NCBI GenBank assembly: GCA_016223145.1
Contig: JACRPN010000012.1
Span: 124,001 to 188,000, forward strand
DNA: 64,000 bases
Reading direction: 5' to 3'
Source: Armatimonadota bacterium
Lineage (GTDB): Bacteria > Armatimonadota > Fimbriimonadia > Fimbriimonadales > Fimbriimonadaceae
Shown: positions 56,547-64,000 of the stretch, piece by piece
How the letters are laid out: each line of letters starts with the position of its first letter
Position numbering within the stretch: position 1 is the first letter of the stretch
Made by a program: the position numbers and the translations under genes
The notes under the pieces: model-generated
What the model was told of the DNA's origin: nothing
Databases searched by the model: none
What the model saw: only the letters and a program-made list of their open reading frames with translations

Positions 56547-58031
56547 CTATCGTTCGCTGACGCCCTGTTCCGGTTCGTGAGCGTCAGAGCCTGAGCTTTC
56601 TGGCCCGCCGTCGGGCTCCGAAAGGGCCCCCACTTCATTCGATTCGCTTGGGGCCTCGATGCCGTGCTCCGACGCTTCTCCCGGCACATCGCCGGGCTCG
56701 TCCGTCTTGGTTTGGGGCGTGATGGGCTTGTCATGCAGGATTCGAAGCGAAAGGAGCCAGCCCAGGAACACCAGCGCCGCACAACCCGCAAACGGCGAAT
56801 AGCGCCCGAGCGCCTCGCCGAATACCGTCTTTGCGCCGACCGGCTGAAGGGTCTCATAGAGCCAGGCCCCGATCGGCGCGCCAATGATCGCGCCAAAGCC
56901 CTGGGCGGTCATCACGGCGCCAAGCGACGCCGCACGGCGCTTGGGGTTGATGTCGCTCACGCTCGCCATCCAGGCGGGGATGGCCAAGAGGAACCCAAAA
57001 CCGACCGGCAGGCCGCCTAGCGCAAAGACCCACTTGTTCCAAGGATCGACGAAAATGATGCTCGCGTAGACGACGGCAAGCCCCAAGAAGCACAGGAACA
57101 TGCCCACGTGCACCGCGCGCGCCTTGCCGATCCGTTCCCCAAGCTTCGCCATCGGCACGCTCAGGAGAGCCATCGAGCCCACCGCAGGAAGCACCAGCGT
57201 ACCAAACTGGCTCTCCGACATCTGGAACTGCTCGAGCGCGAAGATCTTGATGATCGCCATGGGGAAGCCGATCCCGGCGAAGGTGACGACCGCCAGAAGC
57301 ATGAACTCAGGCATCTGCTTGAGCGAATCGAGTAATCCCGCAAAGCCTCCCTCACCGTGGCCCTCAAGCGCCTTGTGGGCTCTGGACTCTTCCGGCGCGG
57401 CGCGAAAACCGCTGGCGGCGACCGCTGCAAAGAGCACGGCAGAAAGGAACAGGCCCGGAGAATGCCGAAAGACCTCGGGAAGATAGGGCCCGACGAGATC
57501 GTTGGCCCATCCGCCGAACGGCAGCGCCAGCCCGACCCCCGCCAGATAGCAGGTATTCAGAAGCGACATGGCCTGCTGGCGCTCGCTGTCCTCGACCATG
57601 TCGCCCATGAGGGCAAACGCCGCCGGCCAGAGCATCGCGGCGCCGAGGCCATCGAGTACCCGCAGCACCAGAAAGCACATCGTTTCGGCCGCACCCGCAT
57701 GGTGAGGGACCAGGACGGTGAGCAGCGCGGTGAGCACGCTGAGCGAAGGGCCGAGAATGATCAGGCGCTTACGCCCGAAGCGGTCGGCAATCGCGCCCAT
57801 TGGGCTCTTGAAGATGGCTTCGCTGAGCAGAAAGGCCACCAGAACCAGGCCGATGACGCCGGTGCCGAAGTTCCGGTCGTTGCGCAGGTAGACCGGCATC
57901 GTCGAGATGTTGAGCATGGCGTAGCCCATTTCGGCCAGTAACGCCATGAGCAGCAGCCGGAGCACCGGACGCCGCAACAGAAGGGATCGGCTCTTGGGTG
58001 CTTCGCCTGGCGAGACTCCTGCCATGTTCAT
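56547..58031 (-). CDS. Major facilitator superfamily transporter
   Basis: The 494-residue protein has about 12 hydrophobic segments and the MFS loop 2-3 signature FKSPMGAIADRFGRKRLIIL. The first half includes LLLMALLAEMGYAMLNISTM and the second FGFLLAIPAWMASVSDINPK. This pattern is common in drug or sugar exporters, but the substrate cannot be told. The C-terminal 55 residues are acidic, Glu/Ser/Pro-rich and cytoplasmic. ATG 58031 is followed by a second ATG (58025). Confidence 0.9.
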   Translation of the reverse strand: MNMAGVSPGEAPKSRSLLLRRPVLRLLLMALLAEMGYAMLNISTMPVYLRNDRNFGTGVIGLVLVAFLLSEAIFKSPMGAIADRFGRKRLIILGPSLSVLTALLTVLVPHHAGAAETMCFLVLRVLDGLGAAMLWPAAFALMGDMVEDSERQQAMSLLNTCYLAGVGLALPFGGWANDLVGPYLPEVFRHSPGLFLSAVLFAAVAASGFRAAPEESRAHKALEGHGEGGFAGLLDSLKQMPEFMLLAVVTFAGIGFPMAIIKIFALEQFQMSESQFGTLVLPAVGSMALLSVPMAKLGERIGKARAVHVGMFLCFLGLAVVYASIIFVDPWNKWVFALGGLPVGFGFLLAIPAWMASVSDINPKRRAASLGAVMTAQGFGAIIGAPIGAWLYETLQPVGAKTVFGEALGRYSPFAGCAALVFLGWLLSLRILHDKPITPQTKTDEPGDVPGEASEHGIEAPSESNEVGALSEPDGGPESSGSDAHEPEQGVSER

Positions 58032-58078
58032 CCATTAGTAAAGCGTATTTGGGCGCCGGGAGGATGCAGCCTCAGGCG

Positions 58079-58144
58079 AAAAAAGGCCCCCGCCACCCCG
58101 GTCTTCGCAAGCATCGGCCCGCCAGATAAGGGTTTGGCGAGGGC
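58079..58144 (-). terminator. Terminator downstream of the STN protein gene
   Basis: On the minus strand GCCCTCGCC pairs with GGCGGGGGC (one T-G pair), followed by CTTTTTT. The 41-base loop can form inner pairs. It lies about 60 bases beyond the stop codon of the 58203 gene and just before the MFS gene on the same strand. Confidence 0.65.
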
Positions 58145-58202
58145 TGGAGGTATCCGAGTGAAGCGTCGGAGCCTTGGGGAGCCCTCTTCGTCGCAGGTGG
58201 GA

Positions 58203-58853
58203 TCAGTTCTTGGTGACCTTGACCTCGTCCTGGGCCTTATCGATCAGGATCGTCTGGTTTTCGGTGAGCTTGTAGCAGAGCCCCGCGGCCTTGGTGATCG
58301 TGTCCAGCGCATACCGGAGCGACGTGTCGATCAAATAGGCGTCGAGCTTGTAGCCGGGGACCTTTGAAGTGATTTCGAATTCGATGCCGGTCTGTTTGGT
58401 CAGTTCGGCGAAAACGGTGCGAATCTCCGTCTTGTCGAGTCGGGTCGTGATTTTCTTCTGGAGCGCGGTGGCGGGTAGCGGGCCCTTTGGCTTCGGCTTC
58501 TCAACGGCCTTGGGTGGGGTCGCGGCGTGCTTCTGCACTTCCGTTTTTGCGCGCGAGAAGTAGTAGATGCCGTTTTGCAGCTCAAACTTCAGGTTCGCGG
58601 CTTTGGTGAACACCACCAGGGCTTCGTCGAAGTCCATTTCATAGAGCGCCAGATTGACGACGCCGGTGACTCCGGCCTCCAGCACATAGTTCTTGCGAGC
58701 CTGTCCGCAGATGCTGTTGAGGGCGCTTCGGATGTCCATCGTGTTTGCCGAGAGGGTCACGACGGCGGTGGGCGGCGTGCCTTCGGTCTTCTGTGCGAGG
58801 GCCAAAGGCGACATCGAGATTAGGGCAAGGGCGATGAGCGCAGTCTTCTTCAT
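58203..58853 (-). CDS. Secreted protein with two secretin/STN-type N0 domains
   Basis: The 216-residue protein has a signal peptide (MKKTALIALALISMSPLALA) and two related alpha/beta units: residues about 30-100 (NTMDIRSALNSICGQARKNY; VVNLALYEMDFDEALVVFTK) and 135-205 (DKTEIRTVFAELTKQTGIEF; YLIDTSLRYALDTITKAAGL). These match the STN/N0 fold found at the start of PilQ/GspD secretins and TonB receptors. The pore domain is absent. It follows the anti-sigma-like gene after 32 bases. A role with the pilus system is inferred, not shown. Confidence 0.8.
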   Translation of the reverse strand: MKKTALIALALISMSPLALAQKTEGTPPTAVVTLSANTMDIRSALNSICGQARKNYVLEAGVTGVVNLALYEMDFDEALVVFTKAANLKFELQNGIYYFSRAKTEVQKHAATPPKAVEKPKPKGPLPATALQKKITTRLDKTEIRTVFAELTKQTGIEFEITSKVPGYKLDAYLIDTSLRYALDTITKAAGLCYKLTENQTILIDKAQDEVKVTKN

Positions 58854-58885
58854 GGGATGGGTCTCCGATTGAATGTCAGGTTCAG

Positions 58886-59734
58886 CTACTGGATGGGGTT
58901 GCCATCGGGGTCGTAAAGTCGAATGCCGCTGGGGGTGGGTTTGGCGGCCTGCTTTCTTCGCGCGGAACGCGAACCGGCCTTTGCGGTCCTTTTGGCCGGG
59001 GAAGCGCTCGAGGTCGGCTTCAATTCAGGCTTGGAGCCGGGCTTGGTTTGCGGGGTGCCCATTTGGGGAGCCCGGCTAGCCTCCGTGCCTGATGTGACGG
59101 CCTTCGTGGCCTTTGCTGAAGTCGAGGAAGTCGGTTTCGTGTCGCCTTTGGGGCTCGAGCCAGGTGCGGCGCTCGGTTCTGTGGATTTGACAGAGGGCCG
59201 CATAGATCCGGCCGGGTTGGATGCTGCCGCAGACGTGGCCGCTCCTGGAGTGGCAGGGTCGTCTGCGAGCCGCGAACCGAACAGCCGGGTGGGATCGCGC
59301 ATGATGAACGACATTCCGAGCATCACCAGCGCGAGCGCACCGGAGTAGATCAGGGGCTTCCAGTACTGCGCGGCTCTTGGGCGGTCTTCCAGTCTCGCGA
59401 CGGCATGTGGGGCCGCTTGGGTTTTCGCGAGCCTTTCCAGCAGCATCGCGCTGATACGGTTCATGGGCGGCGTCGAGGACGGCTCATCAGAGCTGTCTCG
59501 AGGGGCTGTCGGGGAAGCCTGGCTAGCCGGCGCCTCGATCGCGATTCTGCCGCCCGAGCCGCTGAGCATCGTCTGCAGGATCTCGCGCTTCTTCTGGAGG
59601 GTCTCGGCGCACCCAGGGCACTCTGCGATGTGGGCGCGAAGCTCCACCGCCATCTCCGGCGAGAGGCTGTCGCCCGCCAAGTAGCGGCTCATCTGGCCCT
59701 TGGCGATCTGACACTCGATGTTTTCAACCGGCAT
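58886..59734 (-). CDS. Anti-sigma-factor-like zinc-finger membrane protein
   Basis: ATG 59734 gives MPVENIECQIAKGQMSRYLA. The zinc finger is completed by HIAECPGC (HxxxCxxC), the pattern of ZAS-type anti-sigma factors. A transmembrane helix follows at about residues 125-145 (LIYSGALALVMLGMSFIM). The outer part is rich in Ala, Ser, Thr and Lys and low in complexity, and it ends GIRLYDPDGNPIQ. No sigma factor gene is adjacent, so its partner is unknown. It may be co-transcribed with the STN gene downstream. Confidence 0.75.
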   Translation of the reverse strand: MPVENIECQIAKGQMSRYLAGDSLSPEMAVELRAHIAECPGCAETLQKKREILQTMLSGSGGRIAIEAPASQASPTAPRDSSDEPSSTPPMNRISAMLLERLAKTQAAPHAVARLEDRPRAAQYWKPLIYSGALALVMLGMSFIMRDPTRLFGSRLADDPATPGAATSAAASNPAGSMRPSVKSTEPSAAPGSSPKGDTKPTSSTSAKATKAVTSGTEASRAPQMGTPQTKPGSKPELKPTSSASPAKRTAKAGSRSARRKQAAKPTPSGIRLYDPDGNPIQ

Positions 59735-59812
59735 GCTTGACAACCTTCTTTAGGTTTTTGACCCTGAGTCGGGGGCCTCCCAATAGGATTGTCGGTGTGA
59801 GACGAGCGATCT

Positions 59813-60982
59813 CTAGGTGGAATTGCCGGGATGTTGGATGGGTTCAGCCAGGGTATAGCGAACGCTATGCTCGACCGGGAACAGAACAAGGATGATGGGC
59901 CTCGCCCCCGGGGCCCGCAGGCGTCGCTTCCAGTCCAGGGGGTCTGCGCGCAGTCCCCGGAGTTTAACGTCCGATACATGTGCGTCGAGCCTGTGCAAGT
60001 CAGTCTGGATGGCCTTTTCGTCGGCACGCCCGTGGCTCAGCACCCGGTAGGCCCGCACCCAGGCGCCCAGGCATACGCTCGCCGACGGGTCGTCGGTAGT
60101 GAGGTAGCCGTTCGAGGACCCGAGCGGAATAGCACCCGCGGACTCGCAGAGGCTGCCGAGGGCGTTCGCTCGGATGGCGGCGGGGTCTGCTTCAAGCAGG
60201 CAGCCAAGGGGTTCGCCAACCGCCTCCCGTAGGGTTTGGCCTCCAGGGATCCTCTCGCCGGTTTCTGCGTGGACCGCCCAGATTCCGGCTCCTATCTGCC
60301 ACGGATCGAGGGCTTGGCTCCGTCCAAGAGCAGCCAGGACCTCTCGGCACTCCCTGCCAAGCGACACGAACGCTCGCGGAGCATCCAGTCCATCGAGAAG
60401 CGAATCGGAGAGCATCGGGGAGAGCTTTACGACGCTCACTTCGAGGCCCCGCAGCCTCTTGACGAGTTCTGACAGGGGCGGCTGGAAGGAACTTGTGTCG
60501 AGCGTTCTCTTTCCTCCCAATCGCCTGGCGGGGTCCGCGAAGGCATACTCGAAGTCCCAGGAGGCCGATAAGCAGTCTTCAGCACGAACCTCCGCCGAAA
60601 GCCCGTGAACCTCCAGATTCCACCGCGCCATCTCGGCCCTTTCGGGGTCTGACTCGTAGCCGAGCGCAGGGCCGCGCGCGGCGAGAGCCAGCAGGTCGCC
60701 GCCGATGCCGCAGGTCAGGTCTGCGGCAAATGCGCCCTCTGGGAAGAACTTGGAGTGCAGCGAGCCAAGCTGTGACGAGGACGCCATTTCCAGGCCATCC
60801 CGGTCAAACAACATCTGGTTCGACTTAGGGAACTTGGCTTGGCCCCGGCGGCGCAGGTCCCACTGCGTGAAGGCCCAGGATGCAGCACTAGGTTCGGTCT
60901 GAGAGGCGACCCTCTCGATGTTCTTGGCCGTCGGCTCAAGGCCCTCGGAGAGGCTCAGGGCTTCGAGGCGAAAGGGGTCCAC
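59813..60982 (-). CDS. SAM-dependent methyltransferase, THUMP-like class
   Basis: The 389-residue protein has the SAM-binding motif FAADLTCGIGGDLLALAARG and YESDPERAEMARWN, followed by EYAFADPARRLGGKR, typical of the class I methyltransferase family with a THUMP-like C-terminus. The substrate may be RNA, but this is unproven for the family. The N-terminal helical part and the C-terminal 150 residues are less conserved. GTG 60982 is the start. The terminator of the upstream helicase gene lies 20 bases before it. Confidence 0.8.
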   Translation of the reverse strand: MDPFRLEALSLSEGLEPTAKNIERVASQTEPSAASWAFTQWDLRRRGQAKFPKSNQMLFDRDGLEMASSSQLGSLHSKFFPEGAFAADLTCGIGGDLLALAARGPALGYESDPERAEMARWNLEVHGLSAEVRAEDCLSASWDFEYAFADPARRLGGKRTLDTSSFQPPLSELVKRLRGLEVSVVKLSPMLSDSLLDGLDAPRAFVSLGRECREVLAALGRSQALDPWQIGAGIWAVHAETGERIPGGQTLREAVGEPLGCLLEADPAAIRANALGSLCESAGAIPLGSSNGYLTTDDPSASVCLGAWVRAYRVLSHGRADEKAIQTDLHRLDAHVSDVKLRGLRADPLDWKRRLRAPGARPIILVLFPVEHSVRYTLAEPIQHPGNST

Positions 60983-61001
60983 GCTCCGATTATGGACCCC
61001 A

Positions 61002-61035
61002 CAAAAAAGAGAGGGCCGGTTGGCGAGACCGGCCC
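61002..61035 (-). terminator. Intrinsic terminator of the MrfA-type helicase gene
   Basis: On the minus strand GGGCCGGT and ACCGGCCC pair around a short loop and are followed by TCTCTTTTTT. It is 213 bases past the helicase stop codon. The bases between (61036-61247) contain no recognisable gene. Confidence 0.9.
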
Positions 61036-61247
61036 AAGGGGCTGGAGGGTAGTGGAGGATTGGCGTTTTGTCTGGAGTCCCAAGAAGCCGTCTCCGGCCT
61101 CAAGGTGGTTCCTCTCTCTTGCTGACACCGACTTCTTTCCCCATGGAACCGGCAGGCGTTCCCGCTGATGTACCGGGCTTCAGGTTTGCGGCGCCAGATC
61201 ACGCTCAATTGCGCGCGGAAAGATGCGGGGATCGGCAGATTTTGAAC

Positions 61248-63506
61248 TCAATCTCCGTCTTGAGACGCCAGTGCACGAAGCAGACTGAGCGCCCCGGGCT
61301 TGCTCAGCAGCTCGTTTCCGCTCTCGCAGCGCGCGCTCATCAGGCATGCCGGGCAGCCATCAGCGCAGGAGCAGGAATCGAGCAGGCGCAACGAGGCGAG
61401 GCCCCAGGTCTCACGCATTTTGTAAAGGTCCTCGCAGAGCCCCACCCCTCCCGGCACATGGTCGTACACGAAGAGCGTCGCGTTGGGCGTGTCCGGATAG
61501 ATGCCGTACCATGCACTGCCAAGGTCCCCACGGTCGCAGCCGGCAAGGAAGGGTGCTACCGCCATCAGCGCATGTTCCAGACCGTGGAGAGAGCGCATCG
61601 CCTCCTGGGGGTTTTCTTCCGGCAAAGGGCCGAGGATCAGGCGGACGCCGACCGTTTCGAACGTGTATGCGGGAAGGTCCAGGTCCTCAAAGTCGATTTC
61701 GCGCTCGGCGTCAAGCGATTTGCGCCGGAAGCCAATGACCTGCTCGGTCACGCGCAGGCCGCAAAGCCGGGCTTCAAAAGGGCCCCAACTTTCGGTCGCG
61801 AGCACGACCGTGGGCTCGATGGCCGCCTGGACCATGGATTGCGTGAAAAAAGGGACCGATTGCTGAGCCAGGCGCGCCACGTTCTGCTCCAGGTCGAGCT
61901 CTTGAACCACGTAGCTCACACCCCGGTGCAGGTACACCGCGCCCTTGTGCGCCCATTGGAGCGCCCGCCAGTGCTCCATGGTGCCAATCGGCTGAGCGTC
62001 CAGCAGAAGCGCGACCTGGTCCTTTCCCGAACCCCGAACGTTGACCCCCGGGGCAGGCGAGTCGAACTTGGGATAGTAAAACCTCCCGGCGCGGAATTCC
62101 AGCTCCCCCGCTTGGTCCATCGCTTCGGCGACCGTAAGGGCCGACTCTCCAAAGGTCTCCAGCTCGCTGGGTGCGACTGCGCGTTCATAGGCGGCGCAGA
62201 GGAGCTGCTGCTCCAGGATCGTTCGGTTCTCCGGGTTGATGGAGACCGGTTCGTGAGAGGAATCGAGCAGCATTCGGGGGTTGCGCATGAGGAACTGCTC
62301 CAACGGGTCGTCTTTGGCGATCAGGATCGCGACGCCATCGCGCTCTCCCCGACCCGCTCGGCCCGCTTGCTGCCAGAAGCTGGCGATCGTGCCCGGATAG
62401 CCGTTCATGACCACCGCATCCAGACCGCCCACGTCCACGCCCAGTTCCATGGCGTTCGTGCACGCCAGCGCCAGGATGCGGCCCTCGAAGAGCGCCTGCT
62501 CGATCTGCCGGCGCTCATCGGGGGTGTAGCCGCTGCGGTAGCTCTCCACCTTCCCGGGAGGCGTGTCCCCGATCCGTTCGAGAACCTCGCGTGTGTAGCG
62601 CAGGACCAGTTCGGCGGCGACTCGCGAACGGCAGAACGCCAGCACTCTGAGGCCCGAATCCACCAGGTTGGCCGTCATTCCCGCCGAAGCATAGTTCGCG
62701 CTTTGGCGCCGCCCGGTGTCGTCTTCGGGCGGATTGTAGAAGACGACGGTCTTGCGGCCTTGCGGGGACCCGTCTTCGGCGAGCAGCGTGGGCACGCGTC
62801 CCGTCATCTTTCCGAAGAGGTCGATGGGGTTGCCGATGGTGGCGCTGCAGGCGACGATCTGGGGGTGCGCGCCGTGCCACTCGCAGAGCCTGAGCAGCCG
62901 CTTCAGGATGCCGGCGACGTGGCACCCGAAAACGCCCCGGTAGGCGTGGAGTTCGTCGATGACGATCAGCCTTAGCGACTTCAGAAACCTGGACCAGTTC
63001 TCGTGCCCTGGGAGGATCCCCACGTGGAGCATGTCCGGGTTGGTCAGGACGATGTTGGCCAACCGTCGGATGGGCCCGCGCTCGGATTGGGGCGTGTCGC
63101 CGTCATAGGTCCCCACGCGCACGGACCTATCCGGCGAAAGCTGAATCAGCTTCCCCAACTGATCTTGGGCCAGCGCCTTCGTCGGGTACATCATCAGAAT
63201 CCGGCAGGCCGGCTCCTCCAGGCAGTGCTGGAGGGCGGGCAGCGCGTAGCACATCGTCTTGCCGCTGTTGGTGCCCGTGACCACCATCACGTCCCTGCGG
63301 CCCATTACGGCATCGAAGGCGTGCGCCTGATGGGAATAGAGGCGGGGAATGCCCATCGCGGCGAGGCGCTCGGCCAGCTTGGGATGCAGGGGGCGCGTCG
63401 GTTCGGCAAACCTGGCGCTCCGTCTGGGGAGCACTTCCGTCGCGGCCACGTCCGGACGCACGCCTGGAATCTGGAGGATGGATTCGAGGAGCGGAAGGTC
63501 CGGCAT
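61248..63506 (-). CDS. mrfA: MrfA/YprA-type DEAD-box DNA helicase (DUF1998)
   Basis: The 752-residue protein has the SF2 motifs TGTNSGKTMCYALP, YPTKALAQDQ, VLTNPDMLH, VIDELHAY, ACSATIGNP and QQAGRAGRGERDG. The C-terminal DUF1998-like region ends with CSCADGCPACLMSARC, a four-cysteine metal-binding site. This is the layout of MrfA (mitomycin repair factor A) of Bacillus, a DNA repair helicase. The MrfB exonuclease partner is not adjacent. ATG 63506 is the start. It lies directly downstream of tatC on the same strand. Confidence 0.9.
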   Translation of the reverse strand: MPDLPLLESILQIPGVRPDVAATEVLPRRSARFAEPTRPLHPKLAERLAAMGIPRLYSHQAHAFDAVMGRRDVMVVTGTNSGKTMCYALPALQHCLEEPACRILMMYPTKALAQDQLGKLIQLSPDRSVRVGTYDGDTPQSERGPIRRLANIVLTNPDMLHVGILPGHENWSRFLKSLRLIVIDELHAYRGVFGCHVAGILKRLLRLCEWHGAHPQIVACSATIGNPIDLFGKMTGRVPTLLAEDGSPQGRKTVVFYNPPEDDTGRRQSANYASAGMTANLVDSGLRVLAFCRSRVAAELVLRYTREVLERIGDTPPGKVESYRSGYTPDERRQIEQALFEGRILALACTNAMELGVDVGGLDAVVMNGYPGTIASFWQQAGRAGRGERDGVAILIAKDDPLEQFLMRNPRMLLDSSHEPVSINPENRTILEQQLLCAAYERAVAPSELETFGESALTVAEAMDQAGELEFRAGRFYYPKFDSPAPGVNVRGSGKDQVALLLDAQPIGTMEHWRALQWAHKGAVYLHRGVSYVVQELDLEQNVARLAQQSVPFFTQSMVQAAIEPTVVLATESWGPFEARLCGLRVTEQVIGFRRKSLDAEREIDFEDLDLPAYTFETVGVRLILGPLPEENPQEAMRSLHGLEHALMAVAPFLAGCDRGDLGSAWYGIYPDTPNATLFVYDHVPGGVGLCEDLYKMRETWGLASLRLLDSCSCADGCPACLMSARCESGNELLSKPGALSLLRALASQDGD

Positions 63507-63516
63507 GGCCGACTCG

Positions 63517-64000
63517 TTAGTCGAGGTCGTCGAGTACTGCCTCGCGCTCGGTTCGCTCCTTCTTCTTCACGGTGAATTTGACCATCATGATGCTGATCAT
63601 CAGCATGATCGAAACGGGCACCGCCATCATCAGCATGCTGAAGATGTCGCCGCTGGGAGTGAGGATCGCCGTGGTGATGAACACGAACACCACCGCGTGC
63701 CGCCAATAGTGGACCAGGGTGTCGGGTCCGATGATCCCGACACGCCCCGCGATGTAGACGACTAGAGGGAGCTGGAAACCCAAGCCGAACGCAAACAGCA
63801 TCTTGATGATGAAGAGGGCCATCGTGCCCGCTTCCTGCAGGACGCCGATGCTCTGATACTCTTCCGTGTAGCTTAGGAACCACTTGAACGTGAGGGGCAG
63901 AATGTACCAAGCGAACACGCATCCCATGAAGAAGAGCACGACGCTCACCGGCGCCAGCATCTTGATGGGCTTCTTCTCGGCTGGTTTGAGCCCGGGAGAG
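63517..64000 (-). CDS. tatC: Twin-arginine translocase subunit TatC (C-terminal part)
   Basis: The window edge cuts off the N-terminus; about 160 residues remain. They contain PGLKPAEKKPIKMLAPVSVV, the usual cytoplasmic loop before TM3, followed by membrane segments FFMGCVFAWYILPLTFKWFL, LFAFGLGFQLPLVVYIAGRV, HAVVFVFITTAILTPSGDIF and SMLMMAVPVSIMLMISIMMV. The FxxxFGLxFxLP and LTPxxD motifs are typical TatC. It carries folded proteins across the inner membrane. The MrfA-type gene follows after 10 bases. Confidence 0.92.
   Translation of the reverse strand, partial: SPGLKPAEKKPIKMLAPVSVVLFFMGCVFAWYILPLTFKWFLSYTEEYQSIGVLQEAGTMALFIIKMLFAFGLGFQLPLVVYIAGRVGIIGPDTLVHYWRHAVVFVFITTAILTPSGDIFSMLMMAVPVSIMLMISIMMVKFTVKKKERTEREAVLDDLD

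Noticed and set aside
61068-62975. Long plus-strand open frame opposite the MrfA-type helicase
   Set aside because: All helicase motifs are on the minus strand in the correct order. The antisense frame shows no recognisable protein.
1-64000. Insertion sequences or prophage
   Set aside because: No transposase, integrase, terminal inverted repeats of IS type or phage structural genes were seen, despite many short repeats.

Overview
The window reads as a dense chromosomal segment of a GC-rich, diderm-like environmental bacterium. It carries a type IV pilus/type II secretion-like gene set (PilC/GspF, three prepilin-like proteins, a secretin-type STN protein), TatC, sigma-54, a WhiG/FliA-type and a SigB/SigF-type sigma factor, RNase E/G, a DarA-holB pair, and many secreted beta-helix, BNR and glycosidase proteins. 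Together with abundant low-complexity intergenic repeats this suggests Armatimonadota (Fimbriimonadia-like), but that is a judgement from gene style, not a proven taxonomy. There is no rRNA operon, phage, transposase, CRISPR array or replication origin; two tRNAs are present (Lys-TTT and Leu-TAA).

Layout. 0-8.4 kb: a truncated secreted protein, an FmdB-like zinc ribbon, a possible lysozyme-fold protein, a WD40 protein, a GH2-like glycosidase, spermidine synthase and homogentisate dioxygenase. 8.4-14.9 kb: an accessory stretch with dense repeats, a lower-GC PLD-helicase-DUF3427 gene, a membrane gene broken by a repeat, a TetR/YHS regulatory pair with two matching operator-like sites, and a MazF-type toxin-antitoxin pair. 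15-22 kb: two secreted beta-helix proteins, a DegT aminotransferase and a neutral-ceramidase-like protein. 22-31.8 kb: cyclophilin, purM, tRNA-Lys, a translationally coupled prepilin operon, threonine synthase, PilC and a sigma factor fused to a GGDEF-like domain. 31.8-41.5 kb: parvulin-like lipoprotein, WhiG-type sigma, MBL hydrolase, RNase E/G, purE, pyroglutamyl peptidase, tRNA-Leu, rpmG-rpmF, darA-holB. 41.5-64 kb: oxidoreductase, esterase, HdrDE-like Fe-S protein, rpoN, DinB, BNR protein, six-hairpin glycosidase-like protein, gap, MFS transporter, STN and anti-sigma-like genes, methyltransferase, MrfA-type helicase and a truncated tatC.

Two points stand out. First, the gene at 29905 joins a complete SigB/SigF-like sigma factor to a GGDEF domain whose catalytic motif is degenerate (GANGF) while the RxxD inhibitory-site motif (RRLD) sits at canonical spacing. 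That is what one would expect of a c-di-GMP-sensing sigma factor. Second, several families of short palindromic or low-complexity repeats lie between genes and also inside them. In four genes they add short in-frame peptides, in one they supply the C-terminus and stop codon, and in one (DUF2784-like) they break the reading frame. All functions are inferred from sequence motifs read by eye; no database search was run.
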